Part shown: in pieces, positions 32,440 to 42,615 of the stretch
Layout of the letters: every line of letters begins with the position of its first letter
How positions within the stretch are numbered: the stretch's first letter is position 1
Origin: Symbiodinium natans
Taxonomy: Eukaryota > Sar > Dinophyceae > Suessiales > Symbiodiniaceae
DNA length: 54,713 nucleotides
Reading direction: 5' to 3'
Assembly: GCA_905221605.1 (NCBI GenBank)
Contig: CAJNDS010002082.1
Location: 640,001-694,713 of the forward strand
Translations under genes and position numbers: made by a program
The notes under the pieces: generated by a model
Seen by the model: the letters and a program-made list of their open reading frames with translations, nothing else
The model's database searches: none
What the model was told of the DNA's origin: nothing

Positions 32440-33150
32440 CACCTCCTCAGTTCCAAACCACCGGATCTCTTCAGCTGTCTTGTCTAGCCAGTCGGCCTGC
32501 AGCAAGGGGCACAGCCTCAATCATGTGTCGACGAGCCTCACGGAGCCCGCCTGATCGAAGCTTCCTTTGGCCTGCAGGGGCCACGCAGAATTGTGAAGCC
32601 CTCACCAGCAAGAACAGGCTCCCTGGAAGTGCCTGCCTCTTCCACCTCATCCTGATCCTTTTCTGAGGTGGCCTCCCAACATGGACTGATCCTACATATG
32701 CTGCTGGCAGGACAGTTTCATGCAACCCTCGCAATCAATCCCTCAAGCTCCTGGAAATTCGTCTGATGCTCCCGCCGAGCAGCTTTCGATGCCAAATCCG
32801 AACACACGCCAAAAGGACAAGCAAACCTCGCCTTATCTTCGTCTTCACGAGGTTGCAGAGGCCCCTGCTCAGAACATGAACACACTCGGGCAGGAGCGAA
32901 GGAAACGCCGTCAGAACAACGCCACGCCGAAACGACAAACCCTTTTCGCCTTGACGTCTTCACTGTCTTCGGCCTCACCACGGCCAGCCTCAGCTCTTCA
33001 GGACATACGCTTAACACTGAACTTCCTCTCGGTCTCGGCTTCCCGCCTTGGCCCTGCATGCGACCAGCAAGTTCTGTGCCCATATTCCCGGAGGAACCGA
33101 CCTCGCTCTGGTTTGCGGATCTTCGGCGTTCCATGCCATACATCACATCC
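32440..33150 (-). other. region with unjoined exon-like pieces
   Basis: Between the signal-peptide exon and the SAM-like exon the minus strand contains short coding-like pieces, for example AEAGRGEAEDSEDVKAKRVC near 32990-32930 and SKAARREHQTNFQELEGLIA near 32800-32740. They could link the two named exons but splice sites were not decided. Confidence 0.25.
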
Positions 33151-33153
33151 CAC

Positions 33154-33342
33154 CTTGGAAACTGCACGGCCCCCGCTCCAAGCAAAGCCCGCGCCGTCTG
33201 CGTTGCTCGCCTGAAGCTGCTCGGGAACACTTGTAACACTGTTCAAAGCGCTGGTCTTAGGCTCTGGCAGACACACCAAGAAGAGCGCCAGTAGCACCAG
33301 CGCGCGCCCGACCTTGCGCGATGTTGCTGGAGGCCTGCTCAT
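33154..33342 (-). CDS. first exon with N-terminal signal peptide
   Basis: The ATG at 33342 sits in a strong context (GCCGCCATGA). The first residues are MSRPPATSRKVGRALVLLAL, then FLVCLPEPKTSALNS: a basic n-region, a hydrophobic core and a cleavage-like site, typical of a secretory or ER signal. The exon is 63 codons and ends at CCAAG/GTGGGATG. It lies about 0.9 kb upstream of the SAM-like exon on the same strand and could be the true 5' end of that gene or a separate gene. Confidence 0.45.
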
Positions 33343-33589
33343 GGCGGCAATGGTCTTAGCCTAGCTGTCCTCTTGCTCGAGCAAACGCGCTGCAATCTGC
33401 ATGAACGAATGGTCGAGCTCTACCTGTTTCAGATTGACTGCTGGTTCATCCCTCCAGCTTGCTGTTGGGCTTGGGGTTTACTGTAGAGCTTCAGCTTCCG
33501 GGTTGAGGATTTCGGGGTCACGGGAACGGGGTTGAAGGGTCACGGCAAACTCAAGGAAACCCCCAACCGCCCGACAAAAGCCCAAGTGA

Positions 33590-33965
33590 AACCCCAACCG
33601 CCCCGCCAGGACCCCAGGTGAAACCCCAACCGACCCGCCAGGACGCCAGGACCCTATGTGAAACCCCAAACCGCCCTGCCAGGACCTGATGTGAAACCCC
33701 AAACCGCCCTGCCAGGAATTCAGGTGAAAACCCAAACCGCCCCGTCAGGACCCCATGTGAACCCGCCACCCGCCCCAGCAGGACCCCATGTGAACCCGCC
33801 ACCCGCCCCAGCAGGGACCCATGTGAACCCGCCACCCGCCCCAGCAGGGACCCATGTGAACCCCCCACCCGCCCCAGCAGGAACCGATGTGAACCCCCAC
33901 CCGCCCCGCCAAGGACCCATGTGAACCCCCCACCCTCCCCGGCAGGACCCCATGTGAAACCCCAA
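33590..33965. repeat. 33-bp minisatellite
   Basis: Units read GGACCCATGTGAACCCGCC followed by ACCCGCCCCAGCA, about eight to ten copies that degrade toward 33600. In frame on plus it would encode HVNPPPAPAGP repeats, but no start or flanking coding supports a protein. Confidence 0.9.
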
Positions 33966-34049
33966 CCCCGTCTCTGCTGCGCCTCAATTCCAGGCAGGTC
34001 TAGACTGGGCCTCAATTCCAGGCAGGTCCAGACTGGGCCTCAATTCCAG

Positions 34050-34455
34050 GCAGTCCTGAGTTCACATGCCCTCCTGCGCCCCCGCCACCTGAGTTCACAT
34101 GCCCGCCTCGTGAGTTCACATGCCCTCCTGCGCCCCGCCTCATGAGTTCACATGCCCTCCTGCGCCCCGCCTCATGAGTTCACATTTCACATGCCCTCCT
34201 GCGCCCCCGCCTGCTGAGTTCACATGCCCTCCTGCGCCCCCGCCTGCTGAGTTCACATGCCCTCCTGCGCCCCCGCCTCCTGAGTTCACATGCCCTCCTG
34301 CGCCCCCGCCTCCTGAGTTCACATGCCCTCCTGCGCCCCCGCCTCCTGAGTTCACATGCCCTCCGGCGCCCCCGCCTCATGAGTTCACATGCCCTCCTGC
34401 GCCCCACCACCTGGGGTTCACATGCCCTCCTGCGGTTAAGCTCCTGGGTTTCACA
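34050..34455. repeat. 30-bp minisatellite
   Basis: About thirteen units of GAGTTCACATGCCCTCCTGC plus GCCCCCGCCT. It shares the word TTCACATG (complement CATGTGAA) with the adjoining 33-bp array. The 30-bp unit keeps one frame open (TCPPAPPPPEF), which explains the plus ORF here. Confidence 0.95.
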
Positions 34456-34459
34456 TAGC

Positions 34460-34930
34460 ACTCCTCGACCGCACAACCGCACAAACCACACCTCAAAGCG
34501 CTCAGAACCCTGCACTAACCCCACCTCTGCTTGAAGATGTCGAACGAGAAGACGAACACGATGTCGAACCTGACCACACAAGGGGGCCCGGGGTTTCCGG
34601 GAGGGGTGGGGGGCGCAGCGCACTCTAGAGTTACAGCGGGGAGGGGGGGAAGGGCAGACCGCACGCAAGGCACTCTGAGCGCAAACGAACTAAACCTCAC
34701 TGCCTCGGAGCCCACAAGCCTGCATCCCGAAACCCTACCGACCCTGAAGCCTCTGCAGAGCCCGGCTGCCAGCAATGGAGACGAGGAGCACCTGATCACA
34801 GGAGGGGCCCGGGGTTCGGGAGGAAAAAAGCACAGGGCACTCAAGCGACCTCACTGCCTCACACCTGCCAACCCTAAACCCTGAAGCCTTGCAGCACAGC
34901 GACGTAAGGCACTATTGGAGTGGGTGGGTG
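34460..34930. other. no supportable gene
   Basis: GC-rich sequence with a 117-codon plus frame (34531-34884) rich in Gly, Thr and Ser and no domain. GGGGCCCGGGGTTNCGGGAGG occurs twice (34583, 34807). Confidence 0.35.
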
Positions 34931-35078
34931 GGCAGAAAATTTTCCCCGACCCTCTCCACGAGGGTCGTGACTGAGAGGGCTGTGGCCTCTCTTCGTCTGA
35001 GCCGAAAAACTTTCTCATTCGGAGAATTCGAAAATTTTTCTCCGGAAAATAAAGGTCTGTACTTGCAGCACGATAACC
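34931..35078 (+). repeat. 148-bp perfect direct repeat, copy A
   Basis: Identical base for base to 44832-44979. It contains three potential hairpins: CGACCCTC with GAGGGTCG (8 bp), GAGAGG with CCTCTC, and CGGAGAA with TTCTCCG. It ends CACGATAACC. Copy A is followed by non-coding TTATTTTCC rather than an ORF. Confidence 0.95.
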
Positions 35079-35411
35079 TTATTTTCCAAACAAAAATGTT
35101 TCAAATGTGTGAAAACATTTCCCGGCCAAAGATACAGGACAATCCATCGATGCCATGCTTGTTCATTTGTGTCCCATGCACAGCGATGCATTCACATGCA
35201 CAGACTGCAATGACGTGCACCCTCACGCTAACAAGACTGAAGCTTATGCACAGGTATCTTTTCCAAGGAAGGGGATTTGCCATGTCTGCTTCCATCCGGG
35301 ATCTGTCCTCTGCAGGTGTGTGAGAAACGAAATCTCCCTCTCTTGGTCGGGGAGAATGCAAGTCCCTTCCTTGGTCATGGGAGTGTCAGGCGCGGCGCCC
35401 GACAAGTGAGT

Positions 35412-35985
35412 TTACCAGCTTGGCCATTTCCGCGAGAAGCACCTGGTCTTGAACCTGCAATTGTGTGGCAACCCTGTAAAGTCAAGGCGGGATGGGGTAT
35501 CCGCCGCGTTGGATTTGCTCGGTACCCGAGCGTAGAACTGAATCATCTCGAGCTCCTGTTCCAACAATGCACAAGCATTGCTCAAGAGGGTCAAGGCCTT
35601 TGAATCGCTGGTCAGCTTGAGGAGCGACGCGCGCACCGCTTCAATGTCTAAGTAGCACATCACGTGTTTTCCCCGGAGAAATTCTCGGGCTAGAATGAAG
35701 AGCAGGAGAACAGCTATGCTCTCAAGCTCGTTGATGACTTTGGACTTTTTTCATTAAACAGGACTGCTCCCAGACCCATTTCGAGGCCTTGGAGTCCTCT
35801 TGCGAGGCGTCCGTAAAAGATACACCGTCTCTGAGGTCTGGGCTCGCACCGTCCTCGGCGGCGCTTCGGCTATGTAATGTCGTAGCTCCTGAAGTGCTGC
35901 GCAAAGGGAGGCTCTTGTTCTGTCTCCTGACATACGCGGGGGCATTGATGATGTCAGAGCTTCTTCTCATGAAGCCCTTCGGCAA
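35412..35985 (-). pseudogene. DIRS-like RNase H domain, frameshifted
   Basis: The minus frame 35985-35722 includes LRDGVSFTDASQEDSKASKW (possible first catalytic Asp in FTDAS) and 35663-35412 includes YLDIEAVRASLLKLTSDSKA and QFYARVPSKSNAADTPSRLD (Asp in the final ADTPSR). This is the RNase H that follows RT in DIRS-type polyproteins and degrades the RNA template. The two parts are in different frames. It is the 3' end of the element on minus; the perfect repeat copy A lies about 330 bp beyond. Confidence 0.65.
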
Positions 35986-36740
35986 GCGCCCAGAGAGAGT
36001 TGGCCCGCCACAAAGTGCAGCCTTCCCCTCAGTCGATTCCAGGTCTTAGGGCTGGAGGCTCCTTGCTCCTGAAAGACTGCCAGGTCTTCAATGAGACTTT
36101 TGGTTCGTTCTGCTGTATTCTGGATCCAAAAAAAAAAAACTTGCTCGCTGCTGTCTGTAAGGTCAAATTCTACTCCCAAAGAACTGAAGACCTCCTGGAA
36201 CGGCGGAGCCTTGTCTCCGTCTCTGTCAAACTCAAAGCAGAGCAAGTCTAGCGAAAAAACATGCACTGGCCTCTGCGCTAGGGGCCAGCTGTCGTGTTGA
36301 CAACAGCGTGAAGTCATCGTAAGACGAGCTCCAAGGCAAGTGCCAAAACGTGTTTCCTGTATGACAAATAGCCAAGCTGACCCTGAGGAACGCGTGGACC
36401 GCTGCCACGGCGCCGAATGGAAGGCAAAGAAGCCTGAAGAAGCGAACCTCCCCCTAGCTTGGGTCCTTGACCGCCACGTAAGCCATGTTGAGTGCCTCTT
36501 CGGACAGTGGCAGTCGCCTATACGCTGATTCAGGTCAATGGTTTCCAAGCAGTCCTTGTCCTGCGTGCCTCGTTGATGTAGCTCTGGGACAGGTCGTCGA
36601 TCAGCCTCACCTTGCTCCCTTGCTGGATTGCAAAACGTTGGCTGATTACAGCTCCTTGTGGCAAGCCCTGTTCTCAGAACGGTCCTTCCGAGCAGCCTTT
36701 CGATACTTCATCGAGACTTTTCAGCCACAGTTCTTCCAGA
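35967..36740 (-). pseudogene. DIRS-like reverse transcriptase, frameshifted
   Basis: Read in order on minus: RFAIQQGSKVRLIDDLSQSY at about 36660-36600, MAYVAVKDPS at about 36480, RFFRLLCLPFGAVAAVHAFL, then SSYDDFTLLS (the YxDD-equivalent catalytic box) at about 36320, DGDKAPPFQEVFSSLGVEFD, and RLRGRLHFVAGQLSLG at the thumb. At least three frame changes and an in-frame TAG (about 36450) show a dead copy. A run of 12 A (plus strand, 36128-36139) lies inside. The RT would copy element RNA into cDNA. Confidence 0.7.
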
Positions 36741-37400
36741 AACTGAGATGAGTCCTCAACTTCCTTGATGACCTGGTGGTTGGTCTCCTGGGCTCGCTGG
36801 AGCCATCTTCGTGACTGCGCTGCTCGAGTCTCAATCACCTTGGCTGCGGGCTGTTTAGAGCACGCCAAAATTACCTTCCTGAGGGCGGGTGGCACCCCGA
36901 GACACAGGTGTCGGGGGTAGCCGACCAGTCGGGCTTTCGCCACAAATTCCTGTGGGTTCCACGGCACCTCCACCAGAACGTCCGTCGCAGAAGACAGTAG
37001 GGGCGTCACTCTCAACGCCGGGGATCCTGGCGCCTTGAACCCCGGGATCTTGTCCGGTCCTAACCACTGTGTAGTTTGGAGAGTGCTGCGGAGTTGGCTG
37101 GGCACTGTCCATCTGGTTCGTCGGCAAAATCCGGGGATGACCTGAAAGGATGCAGCCCTTTTGGTCTTTGCCTGTGTCGTTACCACCCTGGCTCCTGAGG
37201 AGTTTGCGGGATCTCCCTCCAATAGATTAAGGCCATCCCGACAACCCTTCTGTGTCAGATGCTGCAACAGCAGGGAAACGAAGTGCTTACAAAACTGTTG
37301 CGGGTACGCGGTCTCAAGTTTGTTGCGAGAACTCCCTCGTGCACTTCCCAGGGTAGGTGCTCGTGGGATCCAACACACGTGACAGCCAGGCCTGTGATGA
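36741..37400 (-). pseudogene. DIRS-like region between methyltransferase and RT
   Basis: One frame carries FQVIPGFCRRTRWTVPSQLR, then VPWNPQEFVAKARLVGYPRH, GVPPALRKVILACSKQPAAK and RRWLQRAQETNHQVIKEVED. This helical connector precedes RT in the family as I know it from dinoflagellate elements. The frame is open for 263 codons, the longest intact part of the element. Confidence 0.55.
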
Positions 37401-37431
37401 GGTCGTTGTTGCACAGCAAGGCTGTCAGCTT

Positions 37432-38040
37432 TCATTTCGAGCCTCCCATTATGCAAAAGTCGCACTGGACCACAATCGCCTGTTCACTCCTCAGGATGTG
37501 TTCAACGGCGATGCAACGCCAGAGGAGACTGCGATAGGGGTTTTCTATGATTACCACGATGCTGCATTCGCAGCAAAAGTCCCAGCTTCGGGCCGTGAGC
37601 CGGCAAAGCTCGTTGGCCTTTGCCACCCTTTCGGGCCCGGAAGCCCTTCCGGGTACTCCACTGACCTAGATTTCCTTGGCCCTGCTGGATGTGCCGCAGG
37701 GCGGCGCCAGCCATACGGCGGCCAGTCCTGGGGAACCCAGCCATTTCCACAGCAGACCTCTGTGCGACAGCAGGAGCAAGACCAGCTGTAATATCTTGCC
37801 CTTGAGGCTTGGCCTGCGGACTTTGTCCACTCCGACCGACCGCCTGAGGCCGGCTGAAGCAGCCGCCGAGGTAATCCCGGCTGACCCTGCGAAAAACTCC
37901 AAAACCCAACACTCATGTATGGTCTGGGGCGCAGTACATTGCGCCTGTCCAGACCTGTTCGCGCCAGGGTGACTCGCCTTAGGTGAAAATACGGAAGCCT
38001 CAGCGGAAGACTTGGAAAACTGTGGGATTGGCTCAGTCAC
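37432..38040 (-). pseudogene. DNA methyltransferase-like domain of the DIRS-like element
   Basis: Motif-like segments on minus: VLEFFAGSAGITSAA (SAM-binding motif I, FxGxxG), VGVDKVRR, VWLAPPCGTSSRAKEI (PPC, the cysteine loop of C5-type enzymes) and IIENPYRSLLWR (ENP, motif VI-like), then CDFCIMGGSK. Together these suggest an AdoMet-dependent DNA methyltransferase of the kind carried by DIRS elements; FxG, PPC and EN order fits C5-cytosine enzymes, but the family is divergent. The segments lie in different frames (38040-37666, then 37626-37432), so the copy is broken. Confidence 0.6.
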
Positions 38041-38369
38041 CCGTAGGAGCGGGGGCTAATTCTCTTGGCCTTTCGCAACAGCAGCAGGATGCGACTCCTT
38101 GCAGCTCTCTTTGGGCCTGTCCGCCAAAGAAGCGGGAAAATTGTCCTGTTCACAAAATTGGGCTGAACTATCTCCATCCCCCATGGCTGTTTCCGCTCTC
38201 TCCGCGCACGCTTGTGCGCGACGCGCGGTCAGAGCAGCGCGGGACGCCTGGTCCAGCGCGGAGGCGCTGTCAACGTCCCTTGCAACGGGGCGTTCTTTCA
38301 GGCTGCCTGGCCTGAGTGCTTGTGCTCAGAAAAGGGACGCTTCCGAAAGCAACCTGGGTGACAGCGTAC

Positions 38370-38480
38370 ATGTCTGCCACGTGCGCATCTGCCCCCCAAT
38401 GGGGCATCCTTGCACTGTCCTAGGTTGAAGCCAAAACAAAGAGGATCTCCGTGCTCGTCGTTCGGCACGCCACCTCGCAA
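38370..38480 (-). pseudogene. CCCH-like zinc finger of the DIRS-like gag-pol
   Basis: The minus frame reads GDPLCFGFNLGQCKDAPLGG then RCARGRHVRCHPGCFRKRPF. Cys/His spacing (C-x7-C-x8-C-x5-H) resembles CCCH zinc fingers that bind RNA. It sits between gag and the methyltransferase, as expected for a nucleocapsid-like module. Confidence 0.6.
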
Positions 38481-38629
38481 GGCGGCCGGCATGGGGGTCT
38501 CCCCCTTGCCTCCTTGCAACACACTGGTTCGGAAAGCCGCCCTTGCCACTGTCAAATTTGCCCTTCGTGGGGAGGCGGGCTCCCTTGACCCCTGATTCGC
38601 CTCTCTGGTTTGTCTGTCCTCTGATATTT

Positions 38630-39642
38630 TCATTGCCCATACCTTTTCCATCGCCCCAACGGTTGGGGGCCCTTGCCCGCGCCTTTGCCTCCTTTATCTG
38701 TGAACCCTTCCGCACGAGGTGTCGGCATGAAGTGAAAATTGACTGCAACCGTGTTTGTGGCTTCCAGGAAGACTTGATCTAAGCACCGGGCGTCCGCGAG
38801 CGGCACCTTCGCCGCTGCCCTTTTCAGGGTCGGCTGTTTGCTGCCAAGCTCCCTCCACAAGGCCCGATCTGCTCGCAGGACCTGCTGCAGCGTCGGACGG
38901 TTGAAGCCTGGGGGCGCTGGGGTCTGCAAGGTATCAAAGTCCTTCTGAAGCCGTTTCTCGTGCGCCTTGGGATTCAACACGCCAACGAGGTCGTAGGCCA
39001 GACCCCGTCTTTGCAACGCTCTGTAAGTCGCCATGTCTGACCCCAACTGGGCCGCCACTTTAGGGGATTTATCCTGAACCGAGAGGCCGTCCCCCGAAGC
39101 GTCCAGCACAAGTTCCTTGGCTGGCTTGCCTTGCGCCAATTCCTTTGAGCCTGCAAGTCCAGGCGCTGGGCTCTCTCAGCTCCTGGCAGCTTACGTAGAA
39201 CTGAGTCCGGCTGCTGTCCCACGGTGGCCTCCAAATTTGCCAGACTCATGGTCCGGCACTCGAACAGGAGCCTCTTGACGACCGTCAATTGCGCACGAGT
39301 GGGGTTGTCCTGCCCCAGACTCGTGCATAGAGTGGAGACCTCCTTGTCTGTGAGAGGTTGACCCGGTTGAGTGGCGGCGTAGGCTGCCATGGACACCGTC
39401 CTGACCCCTCCGGTTATGAATCTTTCCAAGAGTTGCTGCTCCATCCCGACCTTGCGAGCATGTTGCTCGAAGAAAGGCTGACTATCCGCTGCGTTTGCCA
39501 TGTTTAGGGCGTGGGGCCAAAACTGCAAATTGCAAAAGAGAGAGCTGGTACAAAGGGATTGTGCTGCACATACACACAAAGCGGCCAACAACAATGTCAC
39601 CCCGCTCTTAACTCCTGAAAACAACGGCTGCACTGTAGCCAC
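38630..39642 (-). pseudogene. DIRS-like gag, two frames
   Basis: The first frame (39642-39130) begins at or before MANAADSQPFFEQHARKVGM, continues LLERFITGGVRTVSMAAYAA and TVVKRLLFECRTMSLANLEA. The second (39139-38630) has GKPAKELVLDASGDGLSVQD, YRALQRRGLAYDLVGVLNPK and RPTLQQVLRADRALWRELGS, then CLDQVFLEATNTVAVNFHFM. One frameshift near 39130 joins them. The whole pattern is a structural gag known to me from dinoflagellate DIRS-like elements; no zinc knuckle is within it. Confidence 0.6.
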
Positions 39643-39944
39643 TTCGCTGAGGGCTTTTCCATTTCTACAAAATTAACGCTGATCCACTTGCCACATTTCA
39701 GCGTCGTATGACCCACTTTGTACAGATGTAGCATGGTACACTTCTTGTTTCGGATCGCTCTCCAACCCTTCACCAGACTCAGGGCCGCAGCTGGTTCCTC
39801 CTTTTCTTCCGACGAGGCTCCATCAGAGGTTTCCTCGGAGGACCCGTCTGCTGATGTGGTAGGCGAGAACTCTGCCTCCCCGTTGTCATCTGCATCTTGT
39901 GTGTCATTCTTATCGAGCACTGTTTCGCAAAGCCCACAGGTCAC
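39597..39944 (-). pseudogene. zinc-ribbon tail of the tyrosine recombinase ORF
   Basis: An acidic Ser/Glu-rich linker precedes MLHLYKVGHTTLKCGKWISV and WLQCSRCFQEL. The HxxxxxxxxKCG...CSRCF arrangement could bind zinc. It lies directly downstream (minus) of the recombinase domain and upstream of gag. Confidence 0.45.
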
Positions 39945-40235
39945 GGTAGCCAGCTTGTCTAATTCCTCACTTTCTTTCTAGGGTTAATTCTTCTCCTTCC
40001 GCTATCAACGGTGCGGATGCTTCCAAGACGGGCATGGCACTTGGTGACTCAAAGACCTTCCCTTGCAGGGGGCAAAGCAGTCCAACCCCCAGGAGATTGT
40101 CCTGAAATCCTTCCACTAGAGCTGGCAAATTGGCAAAAGCTCATGCGTGCTTTCGGAATTCTCGGGCAGCCCATCCAAGCTGCCTACCTTGCTGATCGGA
40201 AGTCAGGACCCGAGGTCAACAGATGCACCTGCCTC

Positions 40236-41318
40236 TCATCCTTGGGCTCGGGCAAAGTATCCACTTCGAATAGCGTCCAGGCAAAACGAGCCTTCCCGTA
40301 CCTGCTTCAGCATTTCCTCCGGCTGCCGGAGGGGGCCACTAAGGGCATCTCTCGAGTAGGCTAATGTACTCAAAGCTCCAGTCGAATAATGTGACAAGAG
40401 TGTCTGTGTCTCGCCCACAATGCCGTATTTGCTCAACCTCCCAACAGCATTGTGTTTCAAGGACTGTGTGGCAACCCTCGCTGTTGAGGGGTCGCGGTCC
40501 CTTAGCAGTCCCGTCAGCTAGTTGGAAGCCTCGGCGGAGTCCATGGAACTCTGCAGCCAGTCGCCATCTGGGGCGGTGGCCGGTAGTAAAGGGCCTACAG
40601 GGGTCTTCGAGACCACTATCCCTGCTTCGGCAGCCACCTTCTGCCATTCTTTTGCCCACACCACCTTAGGTTGGACCCCCGAACTGGAGCTACGAGGGGC
40701 ATGAAGAACGAGAGTTTCTTCTTCTTGTTGGACTGTTTCGTCTCTCTAGCCCTGCCTTGAAAGGATTCCTTCCAGAAAACCACAAATCTCGGGTCCAATT
40801 TCCAGAAAGTCGAACTCCAAGAATCGCACGTGCCTGATGTCTGACCACGGTTCCTGCTGAAGATCTGACACAGGAACACTCCTGCTGCAAATCACTCAAC
40901 AACGTGGAGCTCGGTGTTCCCAACCCACTCTGCCGGAAATTTAACTTGAAGCACTGTTAGGTCCCGGGCTTGGTGTGTGGGCTCGTGCTCGCCTGCCACT
41001 CGGTCTGCCAAGCCTCGGACCCTGGGGGAGATGGAATTCTCCACATCTGGAATGGAAAGCAGAAATTTCGCAAACTTCAACGCTTGTACCATGCTCTGAG
41101 GTGCCCGCTTGCCCTTTTTGCTGTGGGATATCTCCCTGCAGAACTTGTACACCGCCTCCTCTGATGGGAGAAGGGGTTCCTCCACAGAGGTCCCTTGCGC
41201 ATCTGCCTGTCTTTGAAAACATCTTCTCCTCTTCGTCCAATTCTTGCAGTTTTTGGCAAAACTGGTGGACGGGGAGGCTTCGAGCAGCTGTTTCCACATC
41301 TACATGTTCTTCAATCAC
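40236..41318 (-). pseudogene. tyrosine recombinase of the DIRS-like element, frameshifted
   Basis: The core-binding helices read EEAVYKFCREISHSKKGKRA, MVQALKFAKFLLSIPDVENS and PRVRGLADRVAGEHEPTHQA (41200-40930). The catalytic part follows in other frames: WSDIRHVRFLEFDF (Arg box) near 40840, TQSLKHNAVGRLSKYGI near 40460, LLSHYSTGALSTLAYSRDAL with the likely nucleophile Tyr in AYSRD near 40370. The Arg...His...Tyr order is that of tyrosine recombinases that integrate DIRS elements as circles. At least two frameshifts make it non-functional. It lies upstream of gag, unlike the usual gag-RT-recombinase order. Confidence 0.65.
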
Positions 41319-41402
41319 ATGCCTACAACAGCCTCCTCGAAAGGTCCATCTTTTTTTTTACACTTGATCACTTTGCTGAAACGTTAGCCCCCGGTGAGGA
41401 GC

Positions 41403-41816
41403 TCAAGACACCTGCGATTCTTTGGCCTCTTCACCCAGAGATGCCACTTCGGCACTCTGGATTGGCTCATCAAAGATGCCAAAGCATGCCTCTGTGGGCT
41501 CGCTTTCTTGTCTGTCATACCAACCAACTGGCACTGATCCCCCAGCTGATGCTGATGTATGAATCAGCGTGGCATTTGGAGTCTGAAAAACCGGAAGGCC
41601 CGGTATGGGGAAAAGAGGTGCAGGGGGGCAAGTTAATGTCCTCGTACTCAGCAGAAAAAGCCTCGGCTTGCCGCTCTGCAAGACACAAGTCCATCTTGGC
41701 AGGATGTTGTTGTACAAAATCCCAAACTCGGGCCCACAGAAGAAAACAAGAACTTGAGGTGGCATACGTGACATGACATAACATGGTGCTTCAATACACG
41801 CGCAGATTGCTGCCAC
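41403..41816 (-). CDS. unrecognised ORF upstream of the recombinase
   Basis: A 137-codon frame containing LFLLSTRTLTCPPAPLFPIP, VFQTPNATLIHTSASAGGSV and an acidic end (EPTEACFGIFDEPIQSAEVA). It could be the N-terminus of the recombinase ORF or intergenic sequence. It overlaps nothing convincing on the other strand. Confidence 0.25.
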   Translation of the reverse strand: MAAICACIEAPCYVMSRMPPQVLVFFCGPEFGILYNNILPRWTCVLQSGKPRLFLLSTRTLTCPPAPLFPIPGLPVFQTPNATLIHTSASAGGSVPVGWYDRQESEPTEACFGIFDEPIQSAEVASLGEEAKESQVS

Positions 41817-41873
41817 ATGAGCATCACAGAGACAGCACTGGAAATGTTTTGCACTTCTGCCCCGCGGGAAGAT

Positions 41874-42615
41874 TCAGTAAGGCCGGGAGCGGCGCGCATT
41901 GTCCCTCATCTGCTGCACACGGACCACGTTACTGGGTCTCGGTGGGACAGGGGGGGTCACGTGCACTCGGAGGCCCTGGAGCCACAGGGTATGTGTCATG
42001 TCGTCGTGGAAACCTCGGGTTTGATTCTGTAGGAGGTCGACAACACTCTGAAGCCTATCGAGGTGAAACTGAAGTATCAGACATGTTTGCCAAAGCTGCT
42101 CGCACTCACTCAGAACACGTGCATGAAGATCAACGAGATGCGAATACTGCTGTTGCATTCGGTCGTGACACCGCTCGAGAGCATCGAATCTCTCGCGAAG
42201 ATAAGCAATCTGTCTCAAGTGCTGAAGGAGGGTGAAGCTCATTTCCCACACTGGCACTCTCCAGAATCGTTCAGCAATCTCCTCATCTGTAATATCTCTA
42301 GACATGACGTGCAAGAAGATGCCTGAGGCACGTGTTACTCCAGCTGGCTGAACACGTCAAGTAGTACCACGACCGAACGGGAAGAAGAACCAAAATTCTC
42401 GAACCTTCAGTTTGGCTGAGGAGGATGTTGAGGAGGTCGGGTTCAAGGACGTAGGTGTGCAGATTGGGCTCTTGATGTATGTTTCTGAACAAGCACTCCA
42501 AATGAAAGTCTCGGGGCAAGATTCTGACCACTTGCAAACGGGCTTGGGGCACGCGCTGCCACCACTCAGCACTCTCTGAGCTTGCTGCTTCCAAAGATGA
42601 TGAAGATTCGTCCAT
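41874..42615 (-). CDS. two-exon gene, 219-aa coiled-coil protein
   Basis: Exon 1 is 42615-42405 (211 nt, starts MDESSSSLEAASSESAEWWQ). An 82-nt intron runs 42404-42323 with GTTCGA donor and TGCCTCAG acceptor. Exon 2 is 42322-41874 (449 nt, ends RDNARRSRPY). The joined length is 660 nt, exactly 219 codons plus stop, and the join restores a continuous frame (SQTEG/IFLHVMSRDI). Exon 2 holds a long amphipathic helix rich in Leu, His and Gln (FTLLQHLRQIAYLRERFDAL; LILQFHLDRLQSVVDLLQNQ), a likely coiled coil, then a Pro/Arg tail. No family is recognised. It is intact while the surrounding retroelement is eroded, so it may be a host gene or a useful passenger. Confidence 0.6.

Noticed and set aside
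34140-34668. Gly- or Arg-rich minus ORFs over the 30-bp array
   Set aside because: Open only because the unit length is a multiple of three; no unique coding attached.
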